From Chloroflexota bacterium (GTDB taxonomy: Bacteria; Chloroflexota; Anaerolineae; Anaerolineales; Villigracilaceae), in NCBI GenBank assembly GCA_021796315.1, contig JAJYOH010000141.1, forward strand, positions 1 through 11,219: 11,219 nt of DNA, written 5' to 3'. Under the pieces are notes generated by a model. That model was given only the letters and a program-made list of their open reading frames with translations, was not told the origin of the DNA and did no database searches. Shown one piece after another: positions 6,861 through 11,219 of this stretch (the first letter of the stretch is position 1; each line of letters opens with the position of its first letter). A program made the translations under genes and the position numbers.

Positions 6861-7030
6861 TTCAGTAAATCACAGATTCCACCGTCATTGCGAGGAGGGC
6901 GCTCTCCCCGACGAAGCCATCCCGGTTGTCATTGGCAAATCCCTTGCTGTGAGGGGAGATTGCTTCGCAAAGAACGCTCGCAATGACGGGAAGTGAAGAA
7001 TAGGTTGAAGCAAAACCGTGATTTGCTGAA
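6861..7030. repeat. Nested inverted-repeat element (REP/MITE-like) between the TIM-barrel and luxS genes
   Basis: The inner arms at 6882-6894 (CCGTCATTGCGAG) and 6977-6989 are perfect reverse complements. TCTCCCC (6902-6908) and GGGGAGA (6954-6960) add a further stem. The CGTCATTGCGAG...CTCGCAATGACG pattern is a dispersed palindromic repeat type seen in many bacterial genomes. Outside it, TTCAGTAAATCAC (6861-6873) and GTGATTTGCTGAA (7018-7030) match in 12 of 13 positions. The whole 170-base stretch can thus fold as one long hairpin. It fills almost all of the 210-base gap inside the operon and could uncouple expression of the first gene from the rest. Confidence 0.7.
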
Positions 7031-7050
7031 TTCAGAAACAGGAGAGATTT

Positions 7051-7530
7051 ATGGTAGACGTTAAACAACTGGGCTGGGATGTCAGCACAGTCGGGGAACT
7101 TGATCACAGATTATTGAAAGCCCCCCATGTGAAACTGCGCTCCTTTACGGAAGGCGCAAAGGGCGATGTGGTTTACTGTGTTGACCTGCGCATCAACCGG
7201 CCCAACACGAATTTTTTATCCTCTACGGAAATGCATTCCTTCGAGCATTTTTTGCTGGCGGGGTTTCAAAAATATATGCCGGGGAATTTTCTCTCCGTGG
7301 GGTTGATGGGATGCCAGACGGGCTTCTACCTTGTTCTGTATAACGAAGGCAATGCGGAAAAAATTTGCAGTGTGTACGAACGCATCTTGACCGATATTTT
7401 GAACGCCAGCGAAGTGCCCTATGCTAACATTCAGCAATGCGGCAATTATAAAAATCACAGCCTGGAACTCGCACAGGATGTTGCCAGGAGAGTGTTGGAT
7501 GCCAAGTCCAACTGGCGGCAGGTCGTATGA
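7051..7530 (+). CDS. luxS: LuxS, S-ribosylhomocysteine lyase
   Basis: LuxS splits S-ribosylhomocysteine into homocysteine and 4,5-dihydroxy-2,3-pentanedione, the precursor of AI-2. The protein has 159 residues, the normal length. The metal ligands H62, H66 and C130, the base E65 (MHSFEH), the catalytic C88 (MGCQTGFYL), H19 (ELDH) and R47 (DLRINRPN) are all present. They match Bacillus subtilis H54, H58, C126, E57, C84, H11 and R39, with offsets of 8 before and 4 after one gap. It should therefore be catalytically competent. The ribosome site AGGAG is strong. Its TGA overlaps the ATG of the cyclase gene (ATGA), so the two are translationally coupled. No Pfs (SAH nucleosidase) gene is in the window. 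Its setting between a sugar isomerase and a cyclase is unusual and leaves a related substrate possible. Confidence 0.9.
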   Translation: MVDVKQLGWDVSTVGELDHRLLKAPHVKLRSFTEGAKGDVVYCVDLRINRPNTNFLSSTEMHSFEHFLLAGFQKYMPGNFLSVGLMGCQTGFYLVLYNEGNAEKICSVYERILTDILNASEVPYANIQQCGNYKNHSLELAQDVARRVLDAKSNWRQVV

Positions 7531-8666
7531 CAGACAGAGCGACCATACGGCGTGTCGCCTATCAGCACACAATTGAATATGAGGTAGTCAACGCTCCCAA
7601 TCTCTTCCACCCCCAGAACCCGGCGCTGCTGTCCGTGGGAAGAATTGAAAATGGCCGCAGGTTTGTTGTGGTGGACAGCAATGTCGAAAGGATTTACTCC
7701 GCTGAAATACGAAGTTATTTTTCACATCACCAGGTCGAGGCAAAAATCATTACCTTTCCTGGCGGGGAGGAAAATAAAACCATGGAAAATTACCTTTCCA
7801 CCGTGCGGGAACTGGATTCCTTTCCCATCCACCGCAGGGACGAGCCAATTATCGCCATTGGCGGAGGCGTTCTAACTGATGTGGTTGGCTTTGTAGCTGG
7901 CAGTTACCGCCGGGGCGTGCCGCACATCAAAGTTCCTACAACCCTGATGGGATATGTTGACGCTTCGATAGGGATCAAGACCGGCGTCAACTTCAACGGC
8001 AACAAAAATCGTCTTGGGGTGTTTACTCCCCCACAAAAGATTTTGCTGGATAAAGCCTTCCTGAAAACCCTGCCAAAACGCCATATCCTGAATGGGATAT
8101 GCGAGATTATCAAATTAGCCATCATTAAAGACGCGGGGCTGTTCTGCCTGCTGGAAGCGCACGGAGCGCGAAGCGTTGACACCCATTTCCAGGATGATGA
8201 AGGCGGCTCGATCCTTGACCGCGCAATTGGCGGGATGCTGGAGGAATTACAGCCGAATTTATTCGAAGAAGATTTGGCGCGCAAGGTGGATTTTGGACAT
8301 ACATTTAGTTACGGGCTGGAAACCCATCATGAAGCCCATTTACTCCACGGCGAGGCGGTTTTACTCGATATTGTCATCTCAGCGCTAATCGCCAGGGCGC
8401 GGAACTTATTATCGGAAGAAGACACAAACAGAATATTTCACCTGATCACCAAGCTGGGTATTATACTGGACACGACCATTCTCGATCCCTGCCTGCTCTG
8501 GCAGTCTTTGGAAGAGCGCACCTATCACCGCAATGGACTGCAAAGAGTTCCATTGCCGCACGGCATAGGAAGATGTGTTTTTGTGAACGATGTAAATGCG
8601 GACGAAATCGAATCCGCTGTCAAACTATTGGAAGAATGGATCAGTGTAAAACATGAAATCATTTGA
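7527..8666 (+). CDS. Sugar-phosphate cyclase of the dehydroquinate synthase superfamily (2-epi-5-epi-valiolone synthase/EboD-like)
   Basis: A 379-residue NAD- and metal-dependent cyclase. PGGEENKT (78-85), GGGVLTDVVGF (112-122) and VDASIGIKTGVNFNGNKNR (144-162) form the cofactor and phosphate sites. E193, H258 (GHTFS) and H274 (LHGEA) are the expected zinc ligands, with the same 16-residue His spacing as AroB. The YRRGVPHIKVPTTLMGYVD block, KTGVN-x-NG-KNR and MLEELQPNLFE resemble sedoheptulose-7-phosphate cyclases (EEVS/DDGS group) more than true AroB, which normally has GGEQYKS and GHTFGHAIE. It should cyclise a C7 sugar phosphate to a cyclitol; the exact substrate is unknown. The annotation '3-dehydroquinate synthase' would probably be wrong. 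Its start overlaps the luxS stop, and its last 14 bases overlap the methyltransferase start. Confidence 0.87.
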   Translation: MTDRATIRRVAYQHTIEYEVVNAPNLFHPQNPALLSVGRIENGRRFVVVDSNVERIYSAEIRSYFSHHQVEAKIITFPGGEENKTMENYLSTVRELDSFPIHRRDEPIIAIGGGVLTDVVGFVAGSYRRGVPHIKVPTTLMGYVDASIGIKTGVNFNGNKNRLGVFTPPQKILLDKAFLKTLPKRHILNGICEIIKLAIIKDAGLFCLLEAHGARSVDTHFQDDEGGSILDRAIGGMLEELQPNLFEEDLARKVDFGHTFSYGLETHHEAHLLHGEAVLLDIVISALIARARNLLSEEDTNRIFHLITKLGIILDTTILDPCLLWQSLEERTYHRNGLQRVPLPHGIGRCVFVNDVNADEIESAVKLLEEWISVKHEII

Positions 8667-9363
8667 AAATGTCGACAACAAAGAAATAGACAAGTTCGAC
8701 AGAGTGTCCCAAATCTGGTGGGATCCAAAAGGAGAGATGGGAACCCTCCACACTATCAACCCTCTGCGTACGAACTTCATTATGGAAAAGCTCACTGTGC
8801 GCGATCCGAAAATACTGGATGTGGGCTGCGGGGGCGGTATCTTGTCGGAGGCACTTGCCAAAACCGGCGCGCAGGTGATGGGTATTGATTTGTCCCAGGC
8901 ATCTATCGAAGTTGCCAGGCAGCACGCCCAGAAGCAGGGACTGCAAATAGATTACCACTATGAAAGCGTCGACGAGATTGCTCGAAAACACGCGGGCAGT
9001 TTTGACGTTGTGACGTGCATGGAAATGCTGGAGCATGTACCGGAGCCGGGCAAAATTGTGGCGGCTTGTGCGCAGGCGTTGAAACCGGGCGGGCGCGCCA
9101 TTTTCTCGACGATCAACCGCAGGCCGAAAGCATTCCTGTTCGCCATCATAGGCGGCGAATATATATTGCGCCTTCTGCCCAGGGGCACGCACACATACCA
9201 AAAATTGATTCAGCCTCAGGAACTGAAGAACTGGGCGCAGGAAAACGGGCTTGAATTTTCAAGGCTTTCCAGCCTGATGTATAACCCACTCACTGGCACG
9301 TTCAAAATTGCCGCGGGCAAAGAGGATGTAAACTATATGGTGCATTTCATCAAGAAGAGTTAA
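8653..9363 (+). CDS. ubiG: UbiG-type polyprenyl-catechol O-methyltransferase
   Basis: A 236-residue class I SAM-dependent methyltransferase. By memory of Escherichia coli UbiG the match is close along the whole length: N-terminal EIDKFDRVSQIWWDPKGEMG (11-30) and INPLR, SAM motif I ILDVGCGGGIL (54-64), D79 in GIDLS, MEMLEHVPEPG (123-133), GEYILRLLPRGTH (168-180), which is the membrane-associating stretch of UbiG, and MYNPLTGTFK with DVNYM at the end. UbiG O-methylates the catechol ring of ubiquinone precursors, so a prenylated dihydroxy ring is the natural guess for the substrate here. The gene overlaps the cyclase by 14 bases and is followed after 22 bases by a UbiA-type prenyltransferase. 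No other ubiquinone gene is in the window, so it may be recruited to another lipid. The symbol reflects homology, not a proven role. Confidence 0.87.
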   Translation: MKSFENVDNKEIDKFDRVSQIWWDPKGEMGTLHTINPLRTNFIMEKLTVRDPKILDVGCGGGILSEALAKTGAQVMGIDLSQASIEVARQHAQKQGLQIDYHYESVDEIARKHAGSFDVVTCMEMLEHVPEPGKIVAACAQALKPGGRAIFSTINRRPKAFLFAIIGGEYILRLLPRGTHTYQKLIQPQELKNWAQENGLEFSRLSSLMYNPLTGTFKIAAGKEDVNYMVHFIKKS

Positions 9364-9385
9364 TTTCCGCACGGAGATATAGTGT

Positions 9386-10279
9386 ATGAAAAGATTTTTT
9401 GCACTTTCCAGAACCACGCACGGGATTTTAGATCTAGCTACTCCTGGTTTTTGCGCATTGCTGTGGCTGGGCAATTTCCCCCAATGGCAGATCATTCTGC
9501 TATCGCTGTTCACCGCCTTTGCCGCTTATACGGCGACATACACCCTAAACGATCTCGTTGGCATTGCTGGAGATAGGGAAAAATTTGCGGGCGGCATCAA
9601 CGCTGGTTATTCCGTCGAAGCGTCTGATCTGCGCTATCCACTGGCGCAGAACGCGCTGAGTTACCGTGACGCATTGCTCTGGTTTGCTGGCTGGTTTGCA
9701 TTGGCGCTCATTGGTTCTTACCTGCTCAACCCGGTGATCGTCATTATTTTGGTTGCCGCCGCCATTCTGGAAGTTGTTTATTGTCTGCTATTCAAGGTCA
9801 CTTACCTGCGGACATTGGTAAGCGGGCTTGTCAAGTCCAGTGGACCCATTGCTGCTATTTTTGTTGTAGACCGCAGCCCCTCGCCATATCTCCTGTTACT
9901 GATATTTACCTGGGTATTCTTTTGGGAAATCGGAGGCCAAAACGTCCCGGCGGACTGGAACGATACCGTTGAAGACAAGCGTGTCGGCGCCAAAACAATT
10001 CCCATTCACTTTGGCACCCAAAAGGCGGGGCTGATCGTCATTATCTCGCTGGGGCTTACGGTGCTGATCAGCATGTTCCTGCCATTGATTTCTCCCATAA
10101 ATTTGGGTCTACCCTACCTGATTGCAAGCGCCGCCATCGGCTATCTTCTGCTCTTAAAGCAGGGTTTTCGACTATACCAACTTCAGGAAGGAGGACTGGC
10201 TGCCAGGTTGTTCGATCAAGCCAGTTATTACCCACTGGCCCAACTTGCAATCATTTCCATCTTCGTAATTTTCAAGTAA
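9386..10279 (+). CDS. UbiA-family membrane prenyltransferase
   Basis: A 297-residue protein with about eight or nine hydrophobic helices (for example 31-54, 95-136, 166-182, 214-236, 242-258, 283-296). UbiA enzymes transfer a polyprenyl chain from its diphosphate to a ring acceptor in the membrane. The second Asp motif is clear: DWNDTVEDKRVGAKTIP (190-206). The first, NDLVGIAGD (55-63), has Gly59 where NDxxDxxxD expects Asp. LSRTTHGILDLATP (7-20) and the VSGLVKSSGPIAA stretch (145-157) are typical of the family. The start at 9386 has GGAG upstream. It lies 22 bases after ubiG and closes the operon. EboC of the Ebo cluster is also a UbiA protein, but this N-terminus does not look like it. The acceptor is probably the product of the cyclase and TIM-barrel pair (inference). 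Confidence 0.87.
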   Translation: MKRFFALSRTTHGILDLATPGFCALLWLGNFPQWQIILLSLFTAFAAYTATYTLNDLVGIAGDREKFAGGINAGYSVEASDLRYPLAQNALSYRDALLWFAGWFALALIGSYLLNPVIVIILVAAAILEVVYCLLFKVTYLRTLVSGLVKSSGPIAAIFVVDRSPSPYLLLLIFTWVFFWEIGGQNVPADWNDTVEDKRVGAKTIPIHFGTQKAGLIVIISLGLTVLISMFLPLISPINLGLPYLIASAAIGYLLLLKQGFRLYQLQEGGLAARLFDQASYYPLAQLAIISIFVIFK

Positions 10280-10292
10280 AACCTTTCTGTTC

Positions 10293-10341
10293 TGGCTGCT
10301 TGCTCATCCATCATCTATTTTGGGGAGTCCGCAAGCAGCCA
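10293..10341. repeat. Inverted repeat after the prenyltransferase gene
   Basis: TGGCTGCTTGC (10293-10303) and its perfect reverse complement (10331-10341) enclose 27 bases, 13 bases after the operon's last stop. The 11-base stem is stable enough to act as a transcript end or RNA-processing barrier, but no T-run follows, so it is not a canonical terminator. It also borders the transposase remnant and might be a mobile-element end. Confidence 0.45.
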
Positions 10342-10375
10342 CATGCGGATATGGTGTGATTGGAAAAATTCTGAC

Positions 10376-10470
10376 TTGACACAAAATGGACAACTCATCT
10401 TCAAACGGTACAGCATGGAGCAGATGAGTTTGCTGCCACCGGGTCTGGAAGAATTGATACCAGACTTTTT
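10376..10470 (+). pseudogene. N-terminal remnant of an IS1182-type transposase
   Basis: Translation from TTG at 10376 gives GQLIFKRYSMEQMSLLPPGL and EELIPD, the conserved opening of IS1182-family transposases (F-K-x-Y-x-M-x-Q, L-L-P-P-x-L-E-E-L-I-P). The family match then stops abruptly after LIPD at about 10470, just before the end of the minus-strand N-hydrolase gene. The remaining frame to 10549 is the shadow of that gene. Over 90 percent of the transposase is missing, so this is a scar of an old insertion or a recombination breakpoint. The frame also runs back to an ATG at 10343, but that part does not look like transposase. Confidence 0.6.
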
Positions 10471-10488
10471 GTGCCTTTGCTTTGTTTG

Positions 10489-10908
10489 TTACTTCACATC
10501 AGCCAAAAAATTCCTTGCGATCGAAACTGCATTTTGTGAATCTCTATAAACCACAAGCCTCAAATTCGGATGCGTATTACCGCTGATCATCTTCGAGATT
10601 TTTCGTCCTGCTTGACACAGACATAAGACCGGTTTACCCGCATTCAATGCGAAACCAATTTCATATCCCACACCATGCGATGGCACGCTGACCTCTGCGA
10701 TCAACGCGTCTGCCGCGCGGATCCAGATCAGGTCGCGTTCGTAGACCTCGCGTGCCGAGACGGCTGCTTCCACCGCCATGACGTTCGAGTCGGCCAGATG
10801 CGCCGTCGGAACAGTGTGGCCGTCCGCAAGCAGGGCCGCTGTCAGGTCCTGATAGACGCGCTCGTACTGGCGTCCGCCTGTGATCGAACATGCAAAGTAA
10901 ATATTCAT
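10489..10908 (-). CDS. DNPH1/RCL-type 2'-deoxynucleoside 5'-phosphate N-hydrolase (nucleoside 2-deoxyribosyltransferase fold)
   Basis: A 139-residue cytosolic enzyme predicted to cleave the N-glycosidic bond of deoxynucleoside monophosphates, probably modified or non-canonical ones. IYFACSITGGRQ (3-14) is the phosphate/sugar loop. D59 in YERDLIWI and E83 in HGVGYEIG match the catalytic Asp and Glu of human DNPH1 (as I recall, D80 and E104). VLCLC (94-98) is the following strand. Size and domain are complete. Its ATG overlaps the TGA of the unknown gene upstream (ATGA), so the two are probably translationally coupled, and no strong separate ribosome site is seen. A transposase remnant lies immediately past its stop. 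Confidence 0.87.
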   Translation of the reverse strand: MNIYFACSITGGRQYERVYQDLTAALLADGHTVPTAHLADSNVMAVEAAVSAREVYERDLIWIRAADALIAEVSVPSHGVGYEIGFALNAGKPVLCLCQAGRKISKMISGNTHPNLRLVVYRDSQNAVSIARNFLADVK

Positions 10909-11219
10909 TTTTTCGGCAAGCGCGAGAGAATGGACTGATTTGTTATCGATCTTTGGTGTATGGATTGATTGTCGCTGGTACGCATACTATCCATCTCGGT
11001 ACTGAAGCCCATCCAGTTTTGGACCAGGATCACAAGATGCGGTGTTTTATCTTTGAAGAAAAATGGCGACAGGAAAAATTTTAACATGCTGCGCGAAACA
11101 GGAAGGGCATTCAATTCGACCACCACAGCGGTCATTCCGGCAAGCGGCTCGATGATCTCGCGTTTCATGCCGCGCATACTTTTGGGCGGGAACAAGGCGG
11201 CCACGCCGGCAGTCGTGGT
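10905..11219 (-). CDS. Unrecognised protein, 3' part only
   Basis: The frame is open from the right window edge to a TGA at 10905-10907 (about 104 codons), so the start is outside the window. No family was recognised. Visible content: SMRGMKREIIEPLAGMTAVV, an Ala/Val/Leu-rich stretch, a hydrophobic or aromatic patch LKFFLSPFFF, a strand-like HLVILVQNW, and a polar Ser/Gln-rich tail ending RLPKK. The tail looks disordered. The main support for a real gene is the four-base ATGA overlap with the well-supported N-hydrolase. It could be a nucleotide-metabolism partner, but nothing in the sequence proves it. Confidence 0.45.
   Translation of the reverse strand, partial: TTTAGVAALFPPKSMRGMKREIIEPLAGMTAVVVELNALPVSRSMLKFFLSPFFFKDKTPHLVILVQNWMGFSTEMDSMRTSDNQSIHQRSITNQSILSRLPKK

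Noticed and set aside
6861..7030. CRISPR-like repeats or a riboswitch in the gap before luxS
   Set aside because: The repeats are inverted, not direct and regularly spaced, and the core matches a dispersed palindromic repeat type; no SAM/SAH riboswitch pattern was recognised.
8659..9201. 180-residue minus-strand open frame
   Set aside because: Antisense to the well-supported UbiG-type gene; no domain features.
5599..10279. Calling the operon a true Ebo (eustigmatophyte/bacterial) cluster
   Set aside because: The fold classes overlap (UbiA, cyclase, TIM barrel), but eboA, eboB and eboF are absent, the N-terminal signatures of EboC and EboE are not seen, and luxS and ubiG are extra.
10293..10341. 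Intrinsic terminator of the biosynthetic operon
   Set aside because: The 11-base stem has a 27-base loop and no following T-run, so it is reported only as an inverted repeat.

Overview
The window looks like chromosomal DNA of an Anaerolineae-type Chloroflexota bacterium. This placement is an inference from three things: the mix of families (a DUF6504 protein, a COG4671-type glycosyltransferase, a short YeaO/DUF488 protein), the GC-moderate coding style, and short palindromic repeats between genes. No rRNA, tRNA or CRISPR array was seen, so the taxonomy is unproven.

Layout. (1) Positions 1-2494, minus strand: two consecutive GT-B glycosyltransferases, a GT4 enzyme and then a MurG/COG4671-like enzyme that runs off the left edge. 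They probably belong to a surface-glycan or glycolipid locus. (2) Positions 2750-4666, minus strand: a tight four-gene set of an AlkA-like HhH-GPD DNA glycosylase, a small potassium-channel-like membrane protein, a YeaO-family DUF488 protein and a DUF6504 protein. The last appears cut short by an in-frame amber codon. A 49-base hairpin repeat sits between the last two genes. (3) Positions 4776-5228, plus strand: a four-helix membrane protein of unknown function, divergent from the glycosylase gene. It is followed by a decayed minus-strand remnant of a chromate transporter (5214-5513). (4) Positions 5599-10279, plus strand: the centre of interest, a five-gene operon-like set. It encodes a xylose-isomerase-like TIM-barrel protein, a LuxS homologue with every known active-site residue, a sugar-phosphate cyclase of the dehydroquinate synthase superfamily (closer in motifs to 2-epi-5-epi-valiolone synthases than to AroB), a UbiG-type O-methyltransferase and a UbiA-type membrane prenyltransferase. 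(5) Positions 10280-11219: a transposase N-terminal remnant, then on the minus strand a DNPH1/RCL-type nucleotide N-hydrolase and the 3' end of an unrecognised gene whose stop overlaps its start.

How the central genes may work together (inference). The cyclase would build a cyclitol-like ring from a sugar phosphate. The TIM-barrel enzyme would isomerise or dehydrate it, possibly towards a catechol, as 3-dehydroshikimate dehydratases of the same fold do. UbiA would attach a polyprenyl chain and UbiG would O-methylate a ring hydroxyl. LuxS would process S-ribosylhomocysteine derived from the methyltransferase by-product, or use a related substrate. This suggests an uncharacterised prenylated, methoxylated ring lipid or quinone-like molecule. 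It recalls the Ebo/scytonemin metabolite cluster (UbiA + cyclase + TIM barrel) but has a different gene set.
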